DNA of 64,000 nt. Origin: Bisporella sp. PMI_857 (Eukaryota; Ascomycota; Leotiomycetes; Helotiales; Helotiaceae). The stretch lies in assembly GCA_021307315.1 (NCBI GenBank), contig JAJSPD010000048.1, forward strand, positions 186,001 to 250,000. Reading direction: 5' to 3'. How positions within the stretch are numbered: the stretch's first letter is position 1; each line of letters begins with the position of its first letter. Position numbers and translations under genes: made by a program. The notes under the pieces were generated by a model. It was given only the letters and a program-made list of their open reading frames with translations. It did no database searches and was not told the DNA's origin. Positions 1 to 11,570 of the stretch are shown piece by piece.

Positions 1-772
1 AAGCTTTGCCTCCCAATATGGCGCATCATCGCCCACGGAATATTTCTTACACAACAGCCAGCAGACGGTGGTGCCACCTGTTAGGACCTCATTCTTCCCG
101 CAAGACTTCAGAGATATATCTGAGGTAGAGCTTTCTGTTTTCTCAAGGAGGCTGAGCATTGTCTTGAACACTTACTACCAGTTGATGGTGTCTCCATCAG
201 GTTACACAGACAGCGACACAACCGGCATTCCTCTTAGCGAAATTCCTACTGGGATGAACGCTTCTATATGGGGGGAACTTGTATCGAACCCTTTACTCGA
301 TGCTGACCAGCTACTTCCATCCAATTGGTCGACAACAAACAAAACGTTCTATGATTTGGGCAAAATATTCTTCGAACCACTTGAGATACTGCCTGATTTG
401 AGATATATCACATTGGCAACGAATGCAACTGTCGAATACACGACTGGGGTATACAAATGCAATTTTGCATGGTTTGGAGTCGCCATTGGAGCGTCATTCC
501 TACTATTAATTCTTGGGGCCGTCGCACTTGTTTTGGAATGGAACACTATTGCTCCAGATGTGTTTGGATATGTATCGAGCATGGTGCTCGAGAATCGCTA
601 CTTCCGCTTCGCTCAGCCAAGCACAGCACGAGACGGCTGGGACAGATCACGCAAGCTTTACGATGTGTCGGCACGTCTGGCAGACGTTCGTGGGGATGAA
701 GAAGTGGGGCATATTGTGTTAACTCACGGTGTCCATTGCTCGCCATTAAGGAAGGATAGACTCTATGTTTGA
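1..772 (+). CDS. C-terminal part of a fungal integral membrane protein
   Basis: The frame is open from base 2, so the gene runs off the left edge. A methionine is not needed at 68, where the codon is GTG. The visible ~257 residues hold a lumenal-type stretch with several N-x-S/T sites (NTT, NAS, NWS, NKT, NAT), one strong membrane segment (about 20 hydrophobic residues around LLLILGAVALVLEW, near base 500) and a cytoplasmic tail with RLADVRGDEEVGHIVL. That tail resembles the end of a common fungal family of large multi-pass proteins of unknown function (DUF3176-like), with a conserved short motif before the stop. I see no intron in this part. Function unknown; the family assignment is from memory of the tail motif. 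Confidence 0.7.
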   Translation, partial: SFASQYGASSPTEYFLHNSQQTVVPPVRTSFFPQDFRDISEVELSVFSRRLSIVLNTYYQLMVSPSGYTDSDTTGIPLSEIPTGMNASIWGELVSNPLLDADQLLPSNWSTTNKTFYDLGKIFFEPLEILPDLRYITLATNATVEYTTGVYKCNFAWFGVAIGASFLLLILGAVALVLEWNTIAPDVFGYVSSMVLENRYFRFAQPSTARDGWDRSRKLYDVSARLADVRGDEEVGHIVLTHGVHCSPLRKDRLYV

Positions 773-3180
773 AATAGGCATCATTTTGGGTCAGAATCCT
801 CGACATCTCAGGTGGACCACTGATCGCGTCGGTAATCTATGAACCCGGCTGTTGTTATAGACTCAGCTTCTCAGTAAATTTCATAAACGCTTTATCATCT
901 GGCAAAGGATCTAAGTAAACTGCCTCGACCCCTGGAGGAGCTGATAAGTCGCGCTCTTAACATCGGAAAGTTGATGTAACTATACGAGATAAAACATTAG
1001 AATATAGCATAATTGTATGCAGTCACATGGACGTGAAGATATCGATGTAGATCAAATTGCCCAGGGTCTTTTTTGAATGACATAATACATGAATTCCGAC
1101 GTATTTATCAAAGTTGTAGATAAGGAGATCCCAACACTGCCCCTCAGAAGTGGGCAGATGAACAAGGCATCTCAAGCCCCAAAAAGTGCATGACACTTTG
1201 TTTTTGCCGAAGATGGCCTGGGGTTTAATCCCGATAATGAAGGGCAAGCCAGCGGATGGCGTTCTTGTTAGACATGCCATGAAATATCGTGGAAACCTTG
1301 AGGAGCTTAAAAATTACTATGTTGAAGTAAGTTGGTACGTGACTCTAACTGCTCTTTTTGGGCTTTAACGTGTTCGGTTTATGCTTTCGAGATACACTTC
1401 TGTAGCACTATAGATGCGTTACAAATAAAATATTTGTATAATTGGATACAAGAAGCCTTTGTAATAGTGTATGGAATAATTGCATTATTTACATCAACTG
1501 GACGTAAGCAAGGGGATCATACTTGCTCTGGCTCATCAAAAAGCCTTTCTCCAGCAGATTCAAATTGCTTTACACCTTTCATCCATTGTCTCAGCCTTGG
1601 TCACGCATCCAAACACCATTTTTTGGCCATCCCCATCTGGTGCTGTGATCACCCAGACTCCATGGCATCCTCTGGCCAGCCAACTTCCACCTGCCCCGGC
1701 AATCCCATTCACTCAACAGTCTGCCAGTGCGCACAGAACTCTTCTATGCAGCTCCATAGTATCGCACTGTCTAGCAGAAAGCACCTTCTTTAGATTGGTC
1801 GCTATAAATAGGCGCCAGCTGAGCTCGACATCGGTGCATTCTTTATAAAGCAGACACCCATTCGGAGGATAATCCTTTCCTACAACGTAGACTTTGGAAA
1901 CAGCCGCCTCTTCTTCTTTCAAAAGTTGTACGCTCAAGATAATGCGCTGAATAAATTTGAGCATGGCCTACTTATCGCAGGCCCGTTCTTCAAAGTATTC
2001 GCCTCTAGAAAGTAGATGCCTCAATATTAAGAGAGTCGCACTTTTGAACCGTTTAAACCTGGGTTTTATATCAATAAAATTCTACAAGACCCCGAGCTGT
2101 CGGTGTGAGATGGGATACTGGAGATTCTGTTCTTTCGCGGCATGCTTTCAGGTAAAGTTCTCTTTCAAGGGCGCAGTTGCATCTGGTTCGATGATCCAAG
2201 CAGCACGGAATAGTTCAAGAATCAGATAGTCTTGAAACTTGTGGGTTTAGACTTTCGATATACCAGGTAATAACCGATAAGTATCATGGTTCCTAAAGGC
2301 TACTACTGGTTGTGTCTGAAAAAAATGTACCAGCATCGGAGTCGCCTTCACTTTCTAAGGAGCTTAACGCGGTGGCATTTCCCTGTAGTCGGCTGCCGCC
2401 ATCACCTTTAGTACGCTGCTGGAACTGCAACATAAGCTCGCCGGACTCGTCCAGAGACTTTCATTTAATCTTCTCTAACCGTTTTATTTCAAATCCAACA
2501 ACGGTCTTCAAATATCCGTTCTCGGATTTGCTGAGCGCTTCCGTCTTATCATTAGCGTGCATATTTCGGCACTGTTCATTAAGTAGGGACTCTTATTTAT
2601 TGACAAGATTCGATGCCAAAGAATGAACCTGGATTGAGGCATCGGATGGCGCGGGCGGTGACGAGCGGATGACGAGCGGGTGGCGGGCAGAGGCTGGGGT
2701 AGGCTTGATGATGGCGGAGCCTTTCCGTGATCTCATAGTCCCAACCTAAAGATCGACTCTAATTGATGATAACACCACAACCAGGACTTCTTGTTGGAAT
2801 GTTCCCACTTAGATCTCACTCCATCCTATTCTATTGAATTGTCCCTCTTTATCCTGGCCGATCCAATAATGCGGTGTACATCTTGCCCGGCTACCCCTCG
2901 CTACGCGATATCCTTGTAGAAATGCAACCCAAATCCATGGTCGTGCATCTTTTATTTCGAATACCCATGAATCCGAGCCAGCTGCATTTAAGCCCTTAGT
3001 TTCCCTCCTGGATACCGTTGCTTCCCATCCGCAGCAAAAAATTTTAAGCAGGGAACGAGTAGCCGCATTCAACAGGTAGGTCGGTGAAATTTCTCGCCCT
3101 TCGCGAACTTTCTAACGACGGAACTGTTTCAGGTCCGGTCGTGAATGAAACAACCTCCGGCACAGGCAAAAGGCATAATC
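773..3180. other. Long intergenic stretch with faint coding relics
   Basis: No supportable gene. Two stretches look like decayed exons. On + strand, 1177-1326 encodes KMAWGLIPIMKGKPADG and NLEELKNYYVE and is followed by a good donor GTAAGT at 1327 and a CTAAC branch-like motif. On the - strand, about 1964-1500 reads as protein-like (KVYVVGKDYPPNG, then HGVWVITAPDGDGQK) but with several in-frame stops. Neither could be tied to a family. The last 300 bp would hold the promoter of the hydrolase at 3181. Confidence 0.4.
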
Positions 3181-4176
3181 ATGAAACTCTTCACTCGGTG
3201 TCTGGCACTGCTGGGAGCGGTATCCTGTGCGGCCGCATTGGTGATAGAGCGCGGCGATTCTGAAAATGGGCTGGACTTCGTTTACCCGTATCCGGTAAAT
3301 AGCTACCGTTTCGTTTCACAGCGGAAGCATTTCACCATGTCCTACATGGACGTGCTGCCGCAAGGGACACCAAAAGGCAACATAGTCCTCCTCCATGGAA
3401 AGAACTTCTGTGGCGCAACCTGGAACGCTACCATCAAGGTCCTCGTCGACGACGGATATCGAGTCGTTGTCCCAGATCAAGTTGGATTTTGTAAATCGAC
3501 GAAGCCCAGTGAATATCAATTTAGTTTATTCGCCCTCGCACAAAATACCAATGGCCTCCTCAATAGTATCGGCATCACAAATGCAACCATCATGGGGCAT
3601 TCGATGGGCGGCATGATCTCAGCACGATATGCTCTCATGTACCCTACCCAAACATACCGCCTGGTCATGGTCGGCCCTCTTGGTCTCGAGAATTGGTTTT
3701 CCCTCGGTGTTCCGTATCAGTCTCCGGATCTGTTATACCAATCCGAACTGAACACTACATACGACAGTCTCAAGTCCTATCAACAATCCACATACTACGC
3801 CGGAATCTGGCTGCCAGCGTACGATGTATGGGTGAACATGCTGCTTAGTATCTATCAAGGGCCTCTCGGCGAGCACTTTGCCTGGAATATGGCGGAGGTA
3901 ACGGACATGGTCTTCACACAACCTATCATTGCCGAACTTCCCAACTTGAAGATGAAGTCACTTCTCATCGTTGGCCATAAAGACAACACGGCGATTGGAA
4001 GTAAATGGGCACCAGATAACGTCAAGCCATTATTGGGTCACTATGATGTTCTAGGGAAGCAAGTGTCTGCGCAAATTCCGGGTTGCACTCTGGTTGAGTT
4101 CCCACTGCTGGGCCATGCTCCACAAATTCAAGACCCTGATGCTTTCCATGCAGCGTTATTAGACTGGCTGCCGTGA
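3181..4176 (+). CDS. Secreted alpha/beta-hydrolase
   Basis: Single-exon gene of 331 residues. The frame is open to an ATG at 3145, but the ATG at 3181 gives a clean signal peptide (MKLFTRCLALLGAVSCAAA), so I chose it. The alpha/beta-hydrolase features are all present; numbering is from 3145, subtract 12 for the chosen start. They are the oxyanion strand LLHG (82-85), the nucleophile elbow GHSMGG with Ser153, Asp280 in VGHKDN, and His324 in LLGHAPQIQDP. The family includes lipases, esterases and epoxide hydrolases, so the substrate cannot be named. N-glycosylation sites (NAT, NTT) fit a secreted enzyme. No close neighbour suggests a pathway. Confidence 0.88.
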   Translation: MKLFTRCLALLGAVSCAAALVIERGDSENGLDFVYPYPVNSYRFVSQRKHFTMSYMDVLPQGTPKGNIVLLHGKNFCGATWNATIKVLVDDGYRVVVPDQVGFCKSTKPSEYQFSLFALAQNTNGLLNSIGITNATIMGHSMGGMISARYALMYPTQTYRLVMVGPLGLENWFSLGVPYQSPDLLYQSELNTTYDSLKSYQQSTYYAGIWLPAYDVWVNMLLSIYQGPLGEHFAWNMAEVTDMVFTQPIIAELPNLKMKSLLIVGHKDNTAIGSKWAPDNVKPLLGHYDVLGKQVSAQIPGCTLVEFPLLGHAPQIQDPDAFHAALLDWLP

Positions 4177-5186
4177 CAGGTTGTTAATGAATGATGTCGC
4201 ACATATTATTTGTATATATTCACCGAAGGAAACTCGGATTGGGACTTTTGTAGTGAATCAAATGGCGGCCTCTGGTAGTTGCAGCATGAAAATGCCAACA
4301 CCCATAACAAGGACTTAAACGCGTAGTCTATCCAATTATCGGCTGCAACGGAAAAACTGAGTGGCGTCCCAAAACATGTGTGTAGCATGGCATCAATCAT
4401 GGAACGGGAAAGGCGTTTGGGGAAGGTGACGAATCTACTCGGAATCCTCTCTGCTCAGAATGTAGGTTCGTCTATCCTAACATAATGGTTTGCTTCGTTG
4501 TAAAACTTCAAGCGAGCTCCTAGATTCAGTCTCTTTCTTTCATCTGCGCTAACCTTCTAGAATTGGTGGCTCTCAATATCACGTGACACAGCATTAAGGT
4601 GCAATATGCTGTATTAACTATCCGTATCTTTCTATCTCATTGAACTCCGTCTCCCCCCTGTTCTTGAAGAGTCCGAACCCGAACCGTGTACGCGGCTCTC
4701 TTTTCTTGGCTCTGACTTGCGTGCCTGTTTGCCATACAATATTTTGGTCGGAGGAGTTAGGAAAAATGATAATCCGAATTCAGGACATAAGGGATTGGCA
4801 CTCCTAAGCCGACCCTACCTTTTTCTATTTCCGACGCTAAGGGTAGGACATAACTTCTGCGACTACTTCCTACGTACTTTCTGGGCATCAGCATCATGGA
4901 TATCGGTGTCATGATGCTTCTCCATTACGACACTGTCAAATATTCTGAGCTGAGCCTCAAACGTAAATCTGGAAGCGTGAGCTCCTGCTCCAACAATCCA
5001 TGTCCTTATCGCACCGGACATCGTCCATCTTCCGTTCTCTGTAAGTACTTATAAGTTGTGGTCCCAAGCTAAAAAGTATATTTTTGTATACCAAATTTCA
5101 TATTCAAACTTGTCTTATCCAGTATCTTGATACCCAGCTTTCCTCCTTGAGACAACGTAGTATCTGCACGACTCATCACTCCAAAA
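4177..5186. other. Intergenic, no gene seen
   Basis: About 1 kb between the hydrolase and the dehydrogenase. It holds short, unconvincing ORFs and an E-box-type TCACGTGA-like site (ATCACGTGAC, near 4578). It presumably includes the 3' end of the hydrolase transcript and the promoter of the gene starting at 5187. Confidence 0.5.
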
Positions 5187-6339
5187 ATGCCTTCCATACT
5201 CTCAATCACCTTTCCTCCTCCTCCAGTCCTTACAGAAAAGAACCTTCCCAGCCAAAGCGGTAGAGTCTTTATAATCACAGGCGCTGCATCAGGTGTCGGC
5301 TTCGAGCTCGCCAAGATCCTTTATACGGCGGGAGGAACCGTATACATCGCTGCGCGGTCCACGTCGCGATGCGCAGGAGCCATCACAAGAATAGAATCCA
5401 AGGTCAAATCAAGACACGGACGGCTAGAGAGCATGGTCGTCGACCTGGCCGATCTGCGGACCATAAAGAGCGGCGTTGAGAGCTTTCTGGCCAAGGAGCA
5501 GAGGCTGGACGTGTTGGTTCATAATGCGGCTGTTATGACGCCGCCTGAGGGGAGCAGGGACGCGCAGGTACGCTTTCTTCTGCTAGCTTGAATAAATGTG
5601 ACTATGGCAAGACATCTAACTGGATTGGTAAAAGGCCCATGATCTCGAAGTAGGAACGAATGCTCTGGCGCCATATCTTATGACTCTTCTGCTCGAGCCC
5701 ATCTTGATTCGAACAGCGACAGCTACCCCAAATGTTACTCCATTCGCAACAAGAATAGTTTGGGTGGTGAGCGCTCTCCAATTGCTCAGGACGAAAGGAG
5801 GAATGGATTTCCAGAAAGATGGATCGCCTGCTATATTAGCAAACCCGATGGACAACTATATGCAGAGTAAAGTAGGTGCATCGTGGTTGGCTACAGAGTT
5901 CGGGAATCGTTTGGGTAGTAACGGCATCCTCAGTGTCGTGCGTGCAACCTGCAAATTTGAAAATCTATTTCCTTAGCTGATTGCTTGTAGACTGTGCATC
6001 CCGGATTTATGAAAACCGAGTTGCAGCGGAATTGGCCTAAACCCGTCCAGTTTATGATGGTATATTAATTAACTGCTGGCATACAATGGTCCATGCTGAT
6101 TGGTGAAATAGGGCGTCATTTTCAAGCCTGCGATCTATGGAGCATTCTCGGAGCTATATGCAGGGTTCTCTCCAGATCTGAAGGCTGAGCATAATGGCGG
6201 ATTTGTGACAGCATGGGGTAGAATTGCGGAAATGCACAAGGATATTGCAGCTGGGTTGAAGAGTGAAGCTGAAGGGGGCTCCGGTAAAGCGAGGAGGTTT
6301 TTGGAATTTGCTGATAAGGAGATAAGCGGTTATGCCTAA
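5187..6339 (+). CDS. Short-chain dehydrogenase/reductase (SDR)
   Basis: Four exons: 5187-5567, 5635-5937, 5991-6059 and 6112-6339, giving 326 residues. All three introns are phase 0 and short (67, 53 and 52 nt) and end in AAG, TAG and TAG. The NAD(P)-binding motif TGAASGVG is at residues 31-38, HNAAV replaces the usual NNAG, and the catalytic set is Ser173 in VVSA with Tyr202 and Lys206 in YMQSK. TVHPG after the active site is typical of retinol-dehydrogenase/WW-oxidoreductase-like fungal SDRs. It likely reduces or oxidises a carbonyl or alcohol in the cytosol; the substrate is unknown. The gene is convergent with the Zn2Cys6 regulator, 83 bp away. Confidence 0.92.
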
Positions 6340-6422
6340 AACCTCTATTGACCTTATGGGGTGTAAGGGTAGATGCCGAGGAGATCTAATGTCCTTCAAG
6401 ATGTACAAAGTCTGTTGGCGAA

Positions 6423-9151
6423 TCAAAGATTATACATCATCCCACTGTTTTCGAATTGGTGAAAATATTCAATTGAGATATCAGGCCATTCTTGCAATTG
6501 TGCTGTTGCCATTGGCTGGGGCCGAAGATGGTCGTCAAAAAGATCCTACATGTCTCAGATAAGTATTGGAGCTACGGCATAGGACGGCCGTGAAGTAGGA
6601 ACACTTACCCAATCGAAATTCGTAGGCATATCGAACATAGTATCGAGAGACTCCATTGGTACCATTGGCGCCACCATCGAAGGAACATCTTGACTTCCAG
6701 AGTCTGGTATTGGAATCACGGTATGTGACATATCTAGAACAGCAATCAGTAGTAGATCTTAGGTGTGATAATTATTCAGCGAAAAGAGTCTTCTCCACTA
6801 TTGGATGATGAATGACTCTGCGTACACGCAAAATACAATGACGTAAGATTTTGATGCAATATGGATATACGTACCATTTTGTGCGTTGTACTCCACCCAT
6901 TCATTTCCAGAACCATCAGAAAATCGTGTAGCAGCTTGTTGACTAGTATCTCCTTTACTAGATTTTTGGCTTGCAAGTGCCCCTTTGATTTTTTGTAGCA
7001 TAAGACCTAGTATATCTGAGGCTTTCCTTGCGTCAGGTAGCAATCCTTGTAATCGTTTCCATGTGAAGAATGAACTTTCGAGAACCTGGATCATATCAAT
7101 CCGTTTTTGTTCTGTGTCCGTTGCTGCATCTAAAGGAGAAATATCAATAAGCTGCATCAGATTCAGATACACCATAGTAGCGGCTAAGAGAGAATCTCTG
7201 GTTGTAAGAGCTGATACAATCCATTTATCTTTGCACAGAAGTCCCCCGGGTTGGCACAAACGATACATCTCGGTTTGCAGCCTGAGAAGCCGCATCGATG
7301 CATCATAACCAGAGAATCTGGAGTAAGCGAATTCTTCACTATATTTCTCTATCAAGAGATACTTTCTATGAAGTACACAGCGGCACTTATGGTAAAGAAG
7401 TGCTATGTTAAAACGCTGGATGACAAGCTCTGGCGGATCGATGATGGCCAATTCTATGGGAACAAATTTAAGGAATGGCGGAATTTTCGAATGTGCCTCT
7501 TCTAATAGTTTATCAACATATAGTACTTCATCATAAGGGGGAAGAGAAATTCGGTGTGCGAGAGCGGCAATTTTCCCAAAAACTACACAAATACGTGATT
7601 TTCCGACAATATATGACATTGGAGTCCGTTCGGTCTCAGGTCTCGCAGCAGGAAGTTCAGCTAAGTCTTTATCAAGATCCTCATCTCTCAAGTTTCGAGG
7701 ATATTCGGTATCGCTTTCAACTGACTGAATCATGGGTGGCAAGCCAATGTGGAAACTTATAATAAGATCAAGTTGTTGTAGAATATGCCAGTGGCGTCGC
7801 CGCATCTCAGCTTGGAAAACTGAAAGGTCACTGCCAATCTTACTCGCATCACGGTGAAGTCCCATTCGTAATGCAATGCGAACGACGGCACCAATGAAGA
7901 CGTAACTGTTCACCGGATCGACGCTTGTGAGAACAAACTCGACTTGCATATAGAGAAGCATAGCTTCGATGGTATATTGCCCAGGCCTTGTATAGTTTGA
8001 GAGGACCAACGCCTGCGAGCAAGAGTGTCGATACATGCGAATTAGCTCCATATGATTGCCTCGTGGATCTGGGTTTTCCTCGCCAGCTCCAAGTGCTGCA
8101 AACGACGCTAGACTCATCATGGCGTAAAGCAATGCGATCCAAGCCAATGGTGTGCCCGCAGGATCTGCCCAGAATTTTGCATACTACAGAGTTTCAGCAT
8201 CATTGAGTCAAGCAAAAAGTGAATGAAAATATTCTCTGTACCTCATTCTGGAAAGTCGGCTTATGGATTATGTCTACTTTAAGTTAGTGTGAACCGAGAC
8301 CAACATGTAAACTCACTTATGGCTGGGCTGTTTGATACAAAGTAACGTAGCATTAGTTGGTTAACGACATCCTTTGCTGGCAACGCGGCAATAATATCTT
8401 CCTTCGTTGTTGTACTGGAGTGGAATATGATTGAAGTTTCAGGCTTGACTCCAATATCATCTGGTTCGTCATCTGAGTCTTCAGTGTTGAAGTAGCCCTT
8501 TACTTCTTCGATCTGCACAAGAATTAGAACAATCACTCGTAATTAATGGGTCAAAGTGATCATTACATCATCAAGTATTGCGGCCCAATGAGTGGCGCCG
8601 ATATAAGTTGTCTCATTTGAGCTTTGAACGACTGACCCGGATGAGTTCCATGATCCGTCCTGGGATTGCTCGGTCCTATAGTCGGCAGGATGTCCTGCGT
8701 CTGCCGAGGCTCGTACACGAGGGGACTCCGAGACATTGAAAGCCGGAGTATTAAATATATTATATTCGTTTGCAGTTCTATTCACAAGCTCTTCTCGAGG
8801 CGGTGTACGTTGAGTTCCCAAAGATTGAGCCGTCATTGCCTTCTTAACCAAACTTTCAAGGTGGTTTAATCGGTTTTGCATGCTGACAGCAGGTTTCTTC
8901 CGAATGGCGGGTGCAGGGAACGTGCATTGTGAGGATTTCCCTCTCTTCACACATTGTGAACATGGCTGCTGCCTGTCGCATCTTGATTTAGCGTGACGGC
9001 ACTGTGTGCAACTAAGCTGCGACCGATTCCGCCTCGCAGCAGCACCATGCTGACTTTGTCTACTTGCCACTGGATTTTGATCCCTCCGATGTTCCTCTAG
9101 CACCGGCGTGTCCCTGAGAGCATCACTCAATTTATCAACAGGTGTTGCCAT
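6423..9151 (-). CDS. Zn2Cys6 fungal-specific transcription factor
   Basis: Six exons read on the minus strand: 9151-8567, 8512-8317, 8273-8242 (a 32-nt micro-exon), 8183-6875, 6733-6609 and 6545-6423, for 789 residues. All junctions keep frame. The binuclear zinc cluster is CTQCRHAKSRCDRQQPCSQC with Cys at 48, 51, 58, 64, 67 and 76, followed by a basic linker and short coiled region (NHLESLVKKA). The middle shows the fungal-specific regulatory domain: RYFVSNSPAI, then IIHKPTFQNE across the micro-exon, then YAKFWADP. The C-terminus is acidic and aromatic (FDWDLFDDHL), consistent with activation. It is a nuclear DNA-binding regulator, and the adjacent SDR is one possible target. Its upstream region contains a CACGTG site and a solo LTR. 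Confidence 0.93.
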
Positions 9152-9457
9152 TTCTAAAGTCGAAGTGACGATGCGTGGGAAAGGAAGTGAGAAAGAAATG
9201 TGGGACGTTGTTAAGCCCCTGACGCACCACCCACACCTCCCAGTAAAAACGAACCAATAATTATTAATAAACGTAGAATACTCTCAGCCAATATACACCC
9301 ATCTTTTCATCTTCGTCTTGTATTTGATCCAAATGCGAGCTATATATACTAGGCATTCGAAGGAAGATCGGTCATATTGTTCTTCTATAGTTAGATATAT
9401 CTAATCTCAAAGTCTCATTTGGCTGTATATCACGTGACTAGTACCTGCTTTCAGCAC

Positions 9458-9600
9458 TGTCAGAAATATAAGATTAATAGTGGTATCACGTCGATAGAAT
9501 ACGGATTGTTGTGTTTTTTTATTGTATGATCTGTATCTACGTTGTAGACATGTAAGAGATTTCTAGCTCCTTGGCCTATTACGTAAGCCAATTCCTGACA
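9458..9600. mobile_element. Solo LTR, family A, short copy (143 bp)
   Basis: The element starts TGTCAGAAATA and ends ATTCCTGACA, so its ends are the inverted pair TGTCA/TGACA. It is flanked on both sides by the 5-bp duplication AGCAC (9453-9457 and 9601-9605). The last 38 bp (CTAGCTCCTTGGCCTA to the end) match the end of the element at 48404-48587 with one indel and one substitution. No internal retroelement sequence is present, so this is a solo LTR. It lies 307 bp upstream of the start of the Zn2Cys6 gene. Confidence 0.88.
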
Positions 9601-9605
9601 AGCAC

Positions 9606-10163
9606 ATATCAAAAAATTAGCGGAGGTTTGTTAGTGCTGCTTATCTTTCACATGACAATAGGCCAATATAAAACCAAATATTGTACTATTATTATATAGT
9701 ATCAATTAGATACAAGAAAAAATATTGTATTCAGTACTAATACACGTCTGTTTTATGGTCAACCTGGTCATTTTATAGTTGAGCCAGCTAACCAAATTTT
9801 TAACTTATTAATATCAACACTAAAATTAGTTGTTTATATTTATTATAATCTAAAAAACTCATAAATATAATTTCCTTTTCATTCTAATTTAAAATATGAT
9901 ATTTGACCTATGCCTGTTATAAAGATACAGATACAGATACCTACCATCCTAGACCAGGATTATTATAGCATTGGCTAACTCGTTATTTGGGCGAATGAAA
10001 CTCCAGTGCTCCCACCCCTCCCCGCTTACGAAATAGGCTTAGATTGCGCTATATATTAGCCGAAGTATTGTCTTGCAGGAAGAGCTGAATCCCTCTATAT
10101 AGGAGCATGATAGTTTCCCTCCTTGATAAGAGCGGATCTCGAGAATAATATTAGAGAATAGAA
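9606..10163. other. AT-rich intergenic block and promoter region
   Basis: About 9640-9960 is strongly AT-rich, with runs such as TTATTATATAGTATC and AATATAATTTCC, much poorer in GC than flanking genes. I see no gene. It could be a RIP-mutated relic or plain AT-rich spacer. 9961-10163 is normal in composition and would hold the promoter of the membrane protein gene at 10164 (CTATATAGG near 10096). Confidence 0.5.
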
Positions 10164-11570
10164 ATGGCTGATTCTACTTCTTCTCTCTTTGCCGCCCAAT
10201 GGCGCAACCCCTCGGGTTTCCTATCCCTCCTCATGATTATTGGCGGACCTATCATACAAGCAGCACTTGCACAGCTCACTGGACCTGTCCTGGTCCCTGT
10301 TTGTTTTAGCTTCGGCTGGGTATCCTACGCGTTCTCTACTATACCCTCCCTTGTCGGCGATGGACGTTTAATGCCCCCAGCAGACTATGCCTGCAAAGTC
10401 ATCAATCTTGAAAATGGCTATACACGAACGAATAAATCTTGGGCTATTGGACGCTTGTTGCGAGATTTGGAAAGGCCACTTTCAGAAGAAGCGATGTGCA
10501 TCATGTTGTATGACGCTGAATGGTGTAATAGTAGGAATGATCTTTCTGGAGGCAAGTCGAGGTGGGTCGGATTTGGAGCCATTTTGCTTCAGCTGGGCAT
10601 TGCTGCAATACCCTTTGGACTCTATTTTGACTGGGGTATTTTTATGATTGTTGCTATTGGCACCTGCTTAGCTATGTCGACAGCGTTATTACCGCAATGG
10701 AAAGTCGAGAAGCTAGCATGCCGAATGAAATCGACCAAGAAAATTGCAATCACATCGGGGAATGGTTCGAGACATGTGCTGGTGCTTATGGGAAACGGGG
10801 CTTGTCCTGATTTCGAGGATCTAGCTGCGGCGGAGGGCCCACGACATGGAAGGTAGTGGATTAAATATGGATGGTTTGTTAAAACTGCAAAGGATGTCAG
10901 GCTCCTTCGCGGTCTTCTGTTGGATTTCTGGATGACTCGACTCTGTTGTGGAATGTTTATCCTACTTTGGGCAGCAGTTCTAATCTCAGTGTTGGCGCTG
11001 AAGAATAACGCGTGGTATTTGGTTGGGAGTGGAACGATTGGAATGATTCAGAATGCTGTTGTCGCTGCGGCAAGTCGAGGATTGGCTAATGTTGGAATTC
11101 GTCTAACGAATCCAAAGATTTTCATTGGATCGAAGGTCATGGACGTGCTAATGGATCTCGACAATGAGCAAGAAGGATGCGGGAGAATTTTGCTCAAGGA
11201 ATTTTTCCCAGCTGGTCTTGACATCCCCAAGGATAGAGGAGAGAGAGATTGGTGGGAAGAAAGGGAAGAAAGGGCAAGGAGAGTGAAATTGAGAATAGGA
11301 GGAGGTGAAGAGGAGGGGAAGGGAACAGAGAAAGAGGAAAATGGGAAGGATGACGCTGGTAAAAGCAAAACCAGATACGAGGAAGATCGCTATGCAAAGA
11401 AGAATGCTGGAGAAAGATACGACGTGTCGGACACGGTACTAGAAACGAGAGGAATAATACCGACTCGAGGGAGGCCAGGACCTCTAACAGCAGCAGTTGT
11501 TATGCTGAACACTGCCACAATGGTCGGCTCGACTATACTCGATCAATCTGGGCCTTCAACTCAAGTATGA
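10164..11570 (+). CDS. Multi-pass membrane protein, possibly broken by an in-frame TAG
   Basis: Opens with MADSTSSLFAAQWRNPS and has about six hydrophobic segments (FLSLLMIIGGPIIQAALAQL, PVCFSFGWVSYAFSTI, FGAILLQLGIAAIPFGL and IFMIVAIGTCLAMS, and after the stop, FILLWAAVLISVLAL and YLVGSGTIGMIQNAV). I recall this start as typical of a fungal hypothetical family with a long charged C-terminus, as here (KEFFPAG, then Glu/Lys-rich). The frame is continuous from 10164 to 11570 except for a TAG at 10854-10856. Either a 48-nt intron at 10853-10900 (GTAGTG...GTCAG), which keeps frame and removes the stop, restores the gene, or a TGG-to-TAG-type nonsense change has killed it. The donor GTAGTG is weak. 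Function unknown. Confidence 0.65.

Noticed and set aside
4573..4583. CACGTG cores here and near 9432, 11705 and 40286
   Set aside because: Six-base palindromes at a few sites in 64 kb are expected by chance and show no consistent distance to starts.
11048..11368. Long minus-strand open frame rich in Pro/Ser/Leu
   Set aside because: It is the antisense of the Glu/Lys/Arg-rich tail of the membrane protein; low-complexity purine runs create the open frame.
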